Positions 25,004 through 35,458 of a stretch of 64,000 nucleotides of DNA are shown in pieces. The DNA is taken from contig CM068370.1 in NCBI GenBank assembly GCA_034769895.1, positions 51,159,454 through 51,223,453 of the forward strand, in the 5' to 3' direction. Source of the DNA: Magicicada septendecula (lineage: Eukaryota > Arthropoda > Insecta > Hemiptera > Cicadidae). The position numbers and the translations under genes are program-made. The notes under the pieces were generated by a model. The model did no database searches, had not been told where the DNA came from, and worked only from the letters and a program-made list of their open reading frames with translations. How positions within the stretch are numbered: the stretch's first letter is position 1; each line of letters starts with the position of its first letter.

Positions 25004-25235
25004 TACTTGCGCCCTCAGGATTTTCTTTGGCATATGCTGATCATCCATCCGCTCTAGGTGACGTAGTCATTGTATTCGTTGAGCACACATGAATCTTACA
25101 ATGTCCTACGAATGATTCAATAGCTCATCTATCTCCTGGTTATTTCTTTGTCTCCATTCGTCAACTTCTTTAACCGGGCCATAGACACGTCTTACGATCT
25201 TTGTTTCAAACCTTCTTAGTGTTTTTTTTTTTTAA

Positions 25236-25980
25236 GTGTCTTACATGTTTACATGGTGATGGGGGAAAAAGATCGTGTTCGAGATAAGCGCTGATTCTGA
25301 TTGTACTACCCTCAAAACACGAAGAAAAGTAATTTTTCGAAAAGTGTCTGTGTAGAATTTTTCCAATGGCGAACGATAACTACCGCAAATTCAAACAGAA
25401 TCAAATAATTGTTTGCATATGTGCCTCAGTTGCAGAGGACTAAAGGCTTATTGATTTGGGTAAAGATCGGTTAAGGGAAAGGGGTAGTTTACCTGCAACG
25501 TTTTATGTTTTAATAAGAGTAAAGTACTTAATTTTGATAAATACAGTATCTTGAAAAGAAGGTCATAATAATCCACTGTAGAGAGGTAGGTGAAATATCT
25601 ATAAATGAAAAGGGTAGTTGAAGGGGAGTGGGTAATTTTCTATAAATGAAAATTATAGCTGAAGGGGGAGGGGATAATTTTTTATATGTGTACTACGTTA
25701 TCGCCAACAAAGAAGTAGTTTGTTGTTAAAATTCCTTCCCGGGCTGTTTGGCCGTGGTCCAATGTTTTCATCAAAACCAGACGTTTCGGCAGTGCCATCG
25801 ACTGCCATCATTAGTGAAAATCAATTGCGCTAACGTGAGGTGGTATACGTTAGTGACCACAGTACTGTGGTTAAGACTGAAGAAAGAAGTAGTTTATATG
25901 GAAATATTTCATTTCGAAAATGATTTTAAATATAAATCGTAGAAAATGGAATTCATGTATGGTTCTCCATACCGATATTT
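25236..25980 (-). mobile_element. isolated hammerhead-family unit with module M10
   Basis: Head lacking its first bases (from about 25252), one sub-repeat, the AATACAGTATCTTG spacer, and module M10 (25687-25980). The M10 core at 25789-25814 keeps GAAACGUC and stem II but has CUAAUGA, losing the invariant G5. Confidence 0.7.
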
Positions 25981-27170
25981 TACTAATATTAGACCTGAGA
26001 ATTTTATCTCACATAATGTATAACTAGTAAGCTCCCTGAGCCTCAGAACTCACTATTTTGAACAAAGTGCTATTACTAGATAAATTTTGATATTAGATAA
26101 TTGTTTAATTACCAGAAAAATAACCCCAATTACACTACTATTCTTTTTTCAAAACAAAATGACAACTGTCATGTAGACACTCATACAATAAACACAAAAA
26201 ATTCCAAACATTCGAATTTGTGCTAAAAATTAACTATTTGGCCCCTCACATTTTTGTCTACCGCCACCCTCCTTTTAGAGGGATGAATCTAAAAAACAAC
26301 AGGGTTATGTAGGGTAAAAGTATTGACAGAGATGCCAAGTTTTATGAAAATCAGTTGATGCATTCAAAAGTTATCATGAGACATACTTCAACAGGTAGAC
26401 AGACAGACAAATGCCAAACGGTCGAGTTAACATTGAGAACCCCCTTCGCTCCTTCAACAATGTTATAAATTTTGTGGCTTTTCTCTGTGACACAACAGCC
26501 CCAGCCTCTAAACATCTTGATTATTTGACACTGACTTTCAGTCAGCAAAGCCCACGCAAATCTCTTCTGATGTTGTCTCAGCATTATGTCCAGAGACTCG
26601 CTTTTACATGGAAGTCATGTATGGTTCTACATACCGATATTTTATTTTTTGTGTTGCGACTAACCTGCTGCCCTATACTGTACGTAGTGAGACAATTAAT
26701 TACTCACAGAGAACTATATTTTGCAACTGTTAATAAACAAATGAGAATAAAAGCACAAACTCCCCTCCCCGCAAAATATAGTAAACAAGTTGAATACGTA
26801 GTTCACGATAAGATAAACTTTTTGACACTGGCCTTCACTATCTGTGTGCATACTTTGGAATACCGTGTTCGTCATAACTAGTCAGACACTGATATGCATC
26901 ATTACAATCATTATACCACCATACATATAAGATATTAAACATCATAATGTGTATACTACAATCATTATGTATCCGTCGAGGGATTGATTCACGTGCGTGA
27001 CGCTAGACTTACAAACCCTGACGACCGTTCCGCCAATTCAAATGAGAGTCTGTCAATAAAAAACATGAAAATAAATACATACAGTTATAAAAAAAATACT
27101 TTACTGGATTCTTATGGCGTAAAGTTATTATTAAGTATATTGTTTCGGACAACCGGCTTCGATTGTATAG
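25981..27170. other. unassigned, with one solo module end
   Basis: At 26606-26645 a 40-bp fragment matches the end of the hammerhead module (CATGGAAGTCATGTATGG .. CCGATATTTT). The rest, including a 156-codon plus-strand frame at 26411-26881 that runs over it, shows nothing recognisable. Confidence 0.4.
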
Positions 27171-27174
27171 AATA

Positions 27175-27225
27175 GACAAGACGTTTCGAACATTAACAAT
27201 CTGCGGTCGTCTTCAGGTGAATTAA
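27175..27225 (-). ncRNA. divergent hammerhead-like motif
   Basis: Minus strand: CUGAAGA, then a poorly paired arm, then CGAAACGUCUUGUC. The two core boxes are present, but stem II adjacent to GAAAC is weak. The motif resembles the CTGAAGA..GAAACG box of Penelope-like terminal repeats. Activity doubtful. Confidence 0.35.
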
Positions 27226-28080
27226 TAAAATACAAAGTAGTACAAGAAACTGTCTGTGAAAAAGAGACAAAGATGTCATCCGAAAAATTAACATAAAATA
27301 CAATTACAGTGAAAATTAATTATTAAAGTTAAAATATAATTGAACACTACGGGGGGGGGGCAGCGGTTAAGTCTATTATCAAATTTCAGTTAGGACTATA
27401 ATTGCTAAAATAAAATAGTTTATAATGTTGCAATGTTCTGGAAAGGAAGGGTCAATTGATGGAGATACAGTATATTAATATATAAAATAGCCATAGCCGC
27501 AGTATATCTTGAAGTAAAGTAAATGTTATTTTTGTAATTAAAAATTCTGTAAGTAAATTTTCATTTTTATGTAACAAATATTTTAGTGGTAAATTTATTA
27601 TATGACTTTCAATATTTAAGTTAATTATTTGAATTCAATATTTACGCAGACACCAAAGTAACTTAAACAGTGTCTTATATCTATATTCATATCTGCGTTT
27701 TATTTTTTGCTGTTTGTATATTATTTATGTATTATTTATAATGTGTATACTACGAATAATTCTTGTAAAACAGCTTCTTTTAAAAAGTGACATTTAATAC
27801 ATATTTTTTCCAATCTTTAAAGAATTTGTTTTTTTTTAATAAATCAGCGTTTTATTAGTATTTATTTCATCACACAAAATCTTTCTCCTTTCTTATTACA
27901 TAAAAATTTATTGTGCAACAAAAGGGACTTAACGTGACGAACACAGAAATCCCACGACCTAGCTGCTAGTTTATTCGATTGTTACGTTGAGTACTCTTCA
28001 CGTTAGTATATACAGTATATATACTTGTAATATTGCACTTTCTGCTACAGTCCGTTTCTTGATGTATATAATATATACAA
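27226..28080. other. unassigned AT-rich sequence
   Basis: AT-rich, with a poly-G run near 27351-27360. No gene or element ends seen. Confidence 0.35.
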
Positions 28081-28089
28081 GGGTCAAAA

Positions 28090-28145
28090 GCAGAAAGTCT
28101 GAAGATGGGAACACAAGGCTTCTCGAAACATGTTCCAAATAGGGA
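28090..28145 (+). ncRNA. divergent hammerhead-like motif, paired stem II
   Basis: Plus strand: CUGAAGA, U, stem GGGAA/UUCUC closing an 8-nt loop, then GAAAC and the palindrome ACAUGU. Both core boxes and a 5-bp stem II are present. Stem I pairing is weak by eye. It has the same single U between core and stem II as the main family. Confidence 0.45.
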
Positions 28146-28240
28146 CAAAACATCTTGAGGTAAAGATCATTATAAAATATATAATATATATATCGTAGCA
28201 TTTCTATATACGTAATTCAAAATTTCTTGCAGCAATTATA

Positions 28241-28369
28241 TAATATTATGATATTATTCAATACAGTTTCTTCTGCAAGTATGTATTATATTAAGGCGTT
28301 AAAACGACAAAAAACGTAATAGGTACACTACTTGCAGAAGAAACTGTATTGAATAATATCATAATAATA
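28241..28369. repeat. inverted repeat, ~40-bp arms
   Basis: Arms 28241-28281 and 28329-28369 are nearly perfect inverted copies (core CAATACAGTTTCTTCTGCAA and its complement), separated by about 47 bp. They form a long hairpin. It could be a small MITE or a hairpin RNA precursor; nothing decides between these. Confidence 0.85.
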
Positions 28370-29215
28370 TTTTATATATAGCCTATATATAATAAAATTA
28401 TAGTTGTAAGATTTTATAAATTTTATCTTTTTAACATAAGTAAAAGAAATGACAGGTTTTAATTTAAAATGCCGATGTCAGTTTCAAATACAGTACTAAA
28501 GACATGCCTAAACATACGGTAATTTGTGACAAGTTATATTACACTCAACAGATCTGCAAGCACAGTCTGTTAAGCGAACGGAAATCTCGAATTTATACTT
28601 TTGTAAAATTACTGTATGCCTTGTACAAACTATTAACACATGCAGTCGATTGCCTGAAACCAAGTTCATTACATATGTTTTATTTTTTATTCCTAAAGAT
28701 AAGTACAAATATTACGGCGCGTAAATTCGCGGAGAAATACGGTATTAAATCAAAATTGAAATAAATGATTATTTCCCACGGTTATATTGTTTATTTTGTA
28801 GAACGATTAAACTGAGTTGCGCACAAATTTTATTTACTTTTATTTTAGTAAGTACTCTTGGATTTATATTTTTCTAGAACAAACTCTGCGTCTGTAGAAA
28901 ACACATTTTCTTTATGAAACCGTAATATGTTCTGTTCATACGGAATGTTGAAATATACAACACGTGGTATTGATACCACATGAAAGATAACCACAACACT
29001 TGTGAAAATATTTATCTGTTACATCTGAGATTCTGATCTGAAGGCTCAAACACAGAAAGGAAAAGTCGAATGCAGAAAGGAAACGTATTACACTGTCACG
29101 TTTACCTGAAGATTACCACCGATCAGCATATCAGAAACGTCGTATTTTTTAATTTATTAATTAATAAAATTAGCCACGACTGCCTATCTTCCAATAAGTT
29201 CAATATTTAGCAGCA
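28370..29215. other. intronic or intergenic, unassigned
   Basis: If the esterase exon at 29264-29578 is real, this lies in its first intron. No further exon was recognised here. Confidence 0.35.
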
Positions 29216-29263
29216 ATTATGAGTAAGTTAAAACAGTCACATTTATTTCGACTAACAACTAAC

Positions 29264-29578
29264 CTGGAAACGAAGCCTTCCGACGGGCGGATGGGCGTAA
29301 CGTATGCCGCGGAACGCATAGTAGCCTTCCGGTTCCAGGGAGCCGTAGATTCTGGCAGTCCTGCGGTTCTTCTTCATGAACACCACCGGTTCCGCCGTCA
29401 GATTCGGAGGACGAGGCGGCGGCGCAGAGATCGGCTGTTGCTCTTCTTCGCCGCCTCTGTTGATCTGGTCGAGCGGTGGCTCTTGAGCCGGATACCCTCC
29501 GACGATGCGTTTCTGTCTGACGGACCCGGCGACGACGCCGACCGCGACGCACACTAACACCAACTTCGACACCAACAT
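29264..29578 (-). CDS. carboxylesterase-like protein, first coding exon
   Basis: The N-terminus of a type-B carboxylesterase/cholinesterase-like protein (alpha/beta-hydrolase fold), probably secreted. The start at 29578 gives MLVSKLVLVCVAVGVVAGS, a good signal peptide. A linker rich in E, Q and P follows, then the family's first conserved block, YYAFRGIRYAHPPVGRLRFQ. The exon stops there at a consensus donor (CAG|GTTAGT on the minus strand), a place where esterase genes often have an intron. An in-frame ATG at 29629 is less likely: it precedes the probable initiator and spoils the signal peptide. Later exons, with the catalytic serine (GESAG), should lie to the left (lower coordinates) but were not found in the window. 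Could also be a glutactin- or neuroligin-type non-catalytic member. The region is CpG-rich, unlike its flanks. Confidence 0.75.
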
Positions 29579-29597
29579 CGTGCAACAATAGCGCGCG

Positions 29598-29610
29598 ACT
29601 GACTGACTGG
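29598..29610 (-). promoter_or_regulatory. candidate initiator (TCAGT repeats)
   Basis: The minus strand reads CCAGTCAGTCAGTCG about 20-30 bp before the chosen ATG. TCAGT is the arthropod initiator consensus. No TATA box at the expected distance, so a TATA-less promoter with a very short leader is implied. Weak but consistent with the start choice. Confidence 0.35.
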
Positions 29611-29659
29611 ACGCGAAACAATACCGCACTCACCCGAACGTCACCTTGAACACCCATTG

Positions 29660-30730
29660 TTATTGGTGGGTCGCCTGCGAAATCCCACCAATCGCGACCC
29701 GGTTGATTGTAAAGCGCTTTAAGTACAGATACGGAACTCGAGACTGGATTTCCTTGGGATAATTTGGGTTGATACTGTCAAATTGAAGGTTAACGTATCG
29801 GTTGACAGTTACTGTCGATCAATAAAATTGAAATCGAATGTGTGCGTTCACGCGCGCGCGCTCGTGTGTTGTTTAGATTGTTTTGCTACCTTTGGAATGT
29901 TGCAGACATACAGCGGGGGACGGACCCGCCTAGCTTCGTCTGACAACGCTATACCACGGTGTAACGTAACGTTTTGGAAACGGTTTCGTTTTCAACATAA
30001 ACACTTGTAAATGTGATAATAATAACTAACAAATAGGTAGCCTACACAACTTGTGATTAATAATACTGAATAATTACAAAATTACTATGATTACTATAAT
30101 TGCCTATCAGTTCTGAACCGACTATACGATTATAACTAGTTTATATAGGCTACAAGTTTCCAAGTTTGATTACCAAGTTTGCATTTTTTAGAATAAATCA
30201 GTACAACTGTGATGACGCGTACATAAAAGGTACACGAAATTTTTAACCAGTGCCAAATTGTCACATTAATTGGTTTTAGAATGACATTTTAAGAGTCTGA
30301 AATGTAATTATTATAGTAATCATTTACTCAATAATGTTCAACTACGAGATGTTGTTCAGACAATATACACTACTCTAAATATATGGCCTACATGAAACGT
30401 CAAATCAAATATATGAAGACACCTGAAATCTGTAGAATTAAATTAAAAGTGGCCTCATCTTTAGTTCTAATTTTTTCAACTTTAGATGTTATATCTAACC
30501 AGTTAACATTTGCACGCAAAAATTAAAAAAAAAAGGTGTAAGAAAATCAAGTGATTTTTTCGACTTAACGGAAAGCGATTTTGTTTCTAAATTAATGCTT
30601 TACTTAGTTTAACGGTTTGGTCTTAAATTGACTCTTTATCCCTGTAATAAAGAGTCTTCTCGAAGTAATGTAAAATCCGTAAGGTAAATTAGTTATTATT
30701 ATTTGGTGTTCTGCCCTAAGGAGGTCTTCA
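29660..30730. other. upstream region, unassigned
   Basis: The first 60 bp upstream of the esterase exon contain a GGTGGG/CCCACC dyad. Beyond that, AT-rich sequence without recognised features. Confidence 0.35.
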
Positions 30731-30732
30731 AA

Positions 30733-31278
30733 TGCTAAAAGCTCTCCAAGCTGTCCGTCCTATCGCATGCCAGTCTTTTCGTTTTTTCATTTCTTCGTAA
30801 CACACTCTAATTTTAATGTTATCTATTAACTTCTACGCCCTCTTCTTTTTTCTCCTTCTATGACACCCTACATGGCAGTTGTAACCAAGCAGTCTCTTCT
30901 TAAACAATGACCTAACCAATTCCTTTTCCTATTTTCTATTACCTTCAGGATTCTTTTCTCTTCCCCTATTCTTCTTAAAACTTCATCAATCCTTACTATA
31001 TCAACCCACCTAACTTTTTCCATTGGTCGCCAAACCCACACCTCAAATGCTTCTAATCTTTGCTCATCCTCCTTCCTCAGTGTCCATGTCTCTGCACCAT
31101 AAAAAACAACGCTCCAAACATAACATTTGGCCAACCTTTTTCTTAAATTATTATTAATTTTACCACACAGCAGTCTTTTCTTCCCATTAAATGCCTCTTT
31201 CGCTATAGCAATTCTTGCTCTAATTTCACGAGTGCAGGACATATCTTCACTTATCAAGCTTCCAAGATATTTAAACAA
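30733..31278 (-). pseudogene. RTE-like LINE ORF2 C-terminal part
   Basis: Minus strand 30868-31278 is open: FKYLGSLISEDMSCT, then VVFYGAETWTLRKEDEQRLE, WVDIVRIDEVLRRIGEE and RNWLGHCLRRDC. These blocks follow the polymerase domain in RTE-type elements. After a frameshift at about 30868 the tail goes on (EEMKKRKDWHAIGRTAWRAF) to about 30733. The catalytic motifs are missing: the homology is cut at 31278, where unrelated sequence begins. Fragment only. Confidence 0.75.
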
Positions 31279-32442
31279 CTATTAGTATTAGTAAAAGTCG
31301 AAATATAACCCCCCTTAAGTGGGCCCGTTTGTAATGCCGCTGCTTTGAATAGATTCTTCCTCTCGGTATATGTTTTCTGACCTTTCGTTTCTGAATATCT
31401 ATTGCCGCCTTCAAAAAAATGCCTAAAAATACACACACAAAATTACTTACTTTATACACACTGTTTCCTATAAATATATTCCTACACCCTAACGTTAAAG
31501 CTGCCAGTGTTGTTCCGGGTAATAATAACACACAGCCTTAACGAAATATACTCAAACATTCAGCAGCTGAGTCTTATTACTTTCAAATAATGTAAGAATT
31601 ATTTATAAAGTAATTTATTTGTACATAACAATATCGTACGTCTGAACACCACTGTTGTACGACACTGAGTAACCTGAATTATATTTTATATGATGTAGTA
31701 TTTTGTACGTTTGCTAACAAATTCTGAAGCTGACTATGGTACTGCGGTTTTGTTAGGTATTAGTCATTTCTGTTTGTTTTTACTGCACATTCTTTTACAT
31801 TTTGTTTAAAACGTATTTTATGTTGTTCTATTATAATCTATCTCCAGTTTACAGTTTTAATAATTTGACAACGAAGAATACTCTGTTAATTGTCAATGAA
31901 TATCCACAGAATATCACCATCGCATTTTTTCATTACGGCACGTATTCCTACTCCACAATTCTGTTCTGTTCGCACGTCCCTGCCTATGCTACACAAAAGT
32001 AGCTGAGACCTCAAAATGAAAGGGAATTCGTCTCCGACGGCTTTGTCCGGCACTGCACAAAAATCACGTTGATTCATCTGTATCCATTTGAATTGATTTA
32101 GTTATCCCGACAGTGGTTTTAATTAATTACAAACTATTTAAATTAATTTAGATGAAATTCATTATACGTACTTAATAAACGCGCTTACAAAATAAAGTAT
32201 AATTTTCCTTAGAGTCGTGAAGCCCTTCGTGGTCATGGGAACGATAATTCATGTTAACTCGGTCTTATTTGCTTCATACTGCCCGGAACGTGATTTCACC
32301 ATCGGTTTTTACATTCCCTTCAGCACTCGATTTGGTGGACTGTGCTCCATTTTCTTCACAACTCCTCTGTCATCCACTCTCAAAACACTGCCACCCACTT
32401 TGGTCGCTGTGTTGTAAGGCCAAGATTCAGTTGTAAAGACAA
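31279..32442. other. unassigned
   Basis: A minus-strand open frame of 86 codons at 31271-31531 includes a possible splice donor (AAAGTAAGT), but shows no family signature. Nothing else recognised. Confidence 0.3.
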
Positions 32443-33381
32443 CGAGAGTCAGTTGAAAAGTTCGCGGAGCGACATCTGTAGCTTAGCGGTAAAACTAAAA
32501 TTTGTCGTGTGCTGCAAGATTTGTATTTTATGTGAACTCCTGTTAATTTCCAAATCTATCTATCAATTTATTCATTGTTTAGAAGCAGTTTAAAATTGAC
32601 GTGTCATGCGTGTTTTGAAAAACGGACAAAATCAAACGTCGTCGAAATCAAACATTCTTTGTTAAAAATTGTTTAGCGCCAACGGAAATTCAGAACGAAA
32701 TTGTAAATGTGTCAGGAGATGCTGCGACTTCAAAACCAACGGTTTGTAAGTAGGCGCTTGGGTTTAAATGTGGTCGTACGAGGATTGAAGATGATCCTCC
32801 CCCGCACTGGACGCCCAAAAAATGGAACTCTATATGCGGCAGCAATGTTGCACAACGGTTTTTGACACCAAGTTCTTGAGTTAAAGTATGATGCAGACGC
32901 TCATATGAGATGTCTATGATTTCAGCAACGTCATCCGCTCCTCAGTCTGCGGTCTTCCAACACCCTACGAAATTGTTTCAATAATTGCATTTTTTGTTGC
33001 ACTTTTTGGACGTCCACTGCTGGGGTAGTCTTCAGTGCTTGTACGACCACGTTTAAACTCGAGTGTGCCTCACTAACTGTTGTTTCTGAAGGCCTGAAGG
33101 CGCAGCATCTCCAAACGCATTTACAATTTCGTTTTGATTTTCCATTGGCGCCATAACGGTTTTAACAGAGAATTCATCACAACACGATGTTTCATTTTGT
33201 GCATTTTAAAAACACGCGTGACAGGAAAATTTTAAACAGATGGTAAAAAGTTAATAAATTGACGATATATCTGAAAATTAACAGGTGTTCACGCGAAATA
33301 TACGTCTTGCAGCACACGAAAGATTTTAGTTCTAGCACTGAGATACAGATGTCGCTGCGCGAACTTTTCAACTGACCCTCG
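32443..33381. mobile_element. mariner foldback with long inverted arms
   Basis: Both arms (32443-32818 plus, 33008-33381 minus) start with CGAG(A/G)GTCAGTTGAAAAG and continue through the same leader and transposase N-terminus. The right arm on the minus strand reads ATGGCGCCAATGGAAAATC.., then FKRGRTSTEDYPSSGRPKSA. The left arm on the plus strand has the matching FKCGRTRIEDDPP. So two 5' halves of a mariner face each other around a ~190-bp centre that carries a little more of the N-terminal domain (IIDISYERLHHTLTQELG, minus strand). TA follows the right end; the left TA is lost. No catalytic region. Confidence 0.75.
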
Positions 33382-33763
33382 TAGAAGCTGTAGGTGAGAC
33401 TGTAAGCTTCTACTGGACTGCTTCAGCTACGGAATGCGCTCTGCTGTTCCTAATTGCCAGCTTAGGTTACCCTGAGACACCGACCGATTCCGCCGCACGG
33501 CTCGCCTGATGACGGAAGCGGAGAGGTTGCGTCTCTTTGTTTCCCCTCAGGGCTTCACCGTACGTGTGCGTAATCCTTTCGGATTAGTTTAAGAAGTACT
33601 ATGTTAAGGAAAACGAAATAAAATGTAAACATCTCATTTACAAACGTCGAGGTGTCATATGTGTCCACTGATAACAGTAAACGGAAATTGATATCTTAGC
33701 TGTCACGGCCGGCGTCAACTCTGTGACGTCAACTCTGTGACTCATTGTTGTGCTATTAGTCTG

Positions 33764-33940
33764 TAGTCTAATGCTGTTAATTAGAACAGGCGTTTCGGCG
33801 CACCACTGGATCTATATTCACTGATAAGGTGTTCACCAGTTCCCACAATACTATAGTCAAGATTCGACATACAGAGTACTGTGGGATCTGGTAAACACCT
33901 TACTGGCCGAAACGTCTGTTCTAATTAAGAGCATTAGACC
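33764..33940. repeat. inverted repeat with GAAACG boxes
   Basis: Arms 33764-33851 and 33876-33940 are inverted copies (AATTAGAACAG, CGTTTCGG, AAGGTGTT.ACCAG, CCCACA.TACT). The left arm carries an extra ~24 bp. Each arm has a GAAACG(T/C)C box like the 3' part of a hammerhead core, but no clean CUGANGA. TGTCACGGCCGGCGTC lies just upstream (33703-33718). It directly precedes the LINE at 33955. Confidence 0.7.
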
Positions 33941-33954
33941 ACGGTCTATGGGAT

Positions 33955-35458
33955 AAAGAAAAAATCCCCGATGAATGGAATAAAGGAATTATATGTCTCG
34001 TCCACAAAAATGGTCATCCCTTAAGCTGTAATTACTATAGGGGTATATCCCTACTAAATACTGCCTGTAGGGTTCTGTCCAACATAATTTTTGACAGCTT
34101 GCTACCGTACGTGGAAAACATTAATGTGGATCATTTAAAGGAAACTCTACTATGGTCCAAATAAATATTCACTCTCAAACAAATACTTGAAAAGACCCCC
34201 GAATACGGAGTGGAGACATATCACCTATTCATAGACTTCCAAGCCGCATATGACAAGGTTAATAGAGACGCTCTACCAAGCCATGCATGAGCTTCATATT
34301 CCTCCAGAATTAATTATAATGGTGAGAGCTACACAATCCAGCTCCAAATGCCAGGTTACAATTCAATCACATCTCTACCGCTCTATTGATACCATGAAAC
34401 AGGGAGCTGCCCTAGCCTGCCTACTGTTCAACATTGCACTTGAAAACGTAATACGAGACTCTGAAATACAAACAGGAGAAAATATTTTTAATAAAGGAGT
34501 CTGGATCCTAGCATATGCAGATGATGTAGATATTATCAGTAGAAATGAAAATAATGTGAAGAATGCCTGTAGAGCATTTGAAACATCGCTTAAGAGAATG
34601 GGGCTTGTTATAAATGAAAATAAAACAAAGTTTATGGCTGTGGGAAGCAATAATGATAATATTTCAAATATACTAATAGATGGCTGTAATTTTGAAAGAG
34701 TAAAAGGCTTCGTATGTCTGGGGACATATGTCGATGCTGAGAAGAACTGCACAAAAGATATTGAAAGAAGAATTCTGGCTGCTAATAGAATCTATTACGG
34801 ACTGAATAAACATTTTAAATCAAGACTATTAACCACAGAAACTAAAGCCACGCTTTATAAGACATTGGTAAGGCATGTATTGACATATGGCTCTGAGCGT
34901 TGGGTACTCAAGAAGTTTGATGAACAGAGGCTGGATGTGTTTGAAAGGAAGTTACTGAGAAAGATTTATGGGCTAATTCAACAGGACAGAGTCTGGAGAA
35001 AGAGAAATAATAATAAATTATATGCTAAGTACAATGACATTACAGTTGTCCGATTTCCCAAAATTAATAGATGGGCAGGACACGTTCAAGAGAATGGATG
35101 TCGAACGTACGGAAAAAATTATGAAACACAAGCCAATAGGAAAAAGGAAGATTGGAAGAACAGATGGTTGAACCAGGTCGGCAGTGATGCGAGGAAGCTG
35201 GGCGCAGTGAATTGGTGGCGGATGGCTGAGGACAGGAATAAGTGGAGATAATTTATTTTGGAGGCCAAGGCTCGATTTGACAGTGCATTTAGGAATCTAT
35301 CACGACAAAGGATTTACTTTGAAGGACACAAGTTTTGGGAAAAAGCAGAAACTAAACTAGCAAACATCACTGCTTGTTGGGAAGAAACTCCCAACTCTTC
35401 CTTCACAATAAGCTACTGCTTTAGAAAAGGTCATTTGCAAATCGATATGGATGTCTAG
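33955..35458 (+). pseudogene. non-LTR retrotransposon reverse transcriptase
   Basis: The best-preserved RT in the window. Decayed upstream part: PDEWNKGIICLVHK, NYYRGISLLNTA, then a stop after LLWSK, then LFIDFQAAYDKVNRD, which is polymerase motif A. An uninterrupted 333-codon stretch at 34250-35251 contains MKQGAALACLLFNIALE (motif B), ILAYADDVDII (motif C with both catalytic aspartates) and the C-terminal blocks YGSERWVLKKFDEQRLDVFE and NRWAGHVQ. After a single stop at 35249-35251 the frame goes on (EAKARFD) to 35458. The endonuclease half is absent. Clade not resolved by eye. 5'-truncated relic. Confidence 0.88.

Larger units (their letters stand above)
23940..25235 (-). pseudogene. LINE 3' end split by a mariner
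   Basis: Outer parts 23940-24097 and 25004-25235 join into one LINE tail homologous (minus strand) to the copy at 47184-47625: TTCTTC tail, then GCACTACAGCCCAACGTGAG, and after the insertion CAGGATTTTCTTTGGCA, GAACGGAC-like blocks and TTTAACCGGGCCATAGACACG. The mariner at 24098-25003 sits exactly between them with TA on both sides. Confidence 0.8.

Noticed and set aside
31271-31531. 86-codon minus-strand frame with an AAAGTAAGT donor-like site as an exon
   Set aside because: No acceptor or homologous domain was recognised, and a LINE junction runs through it.
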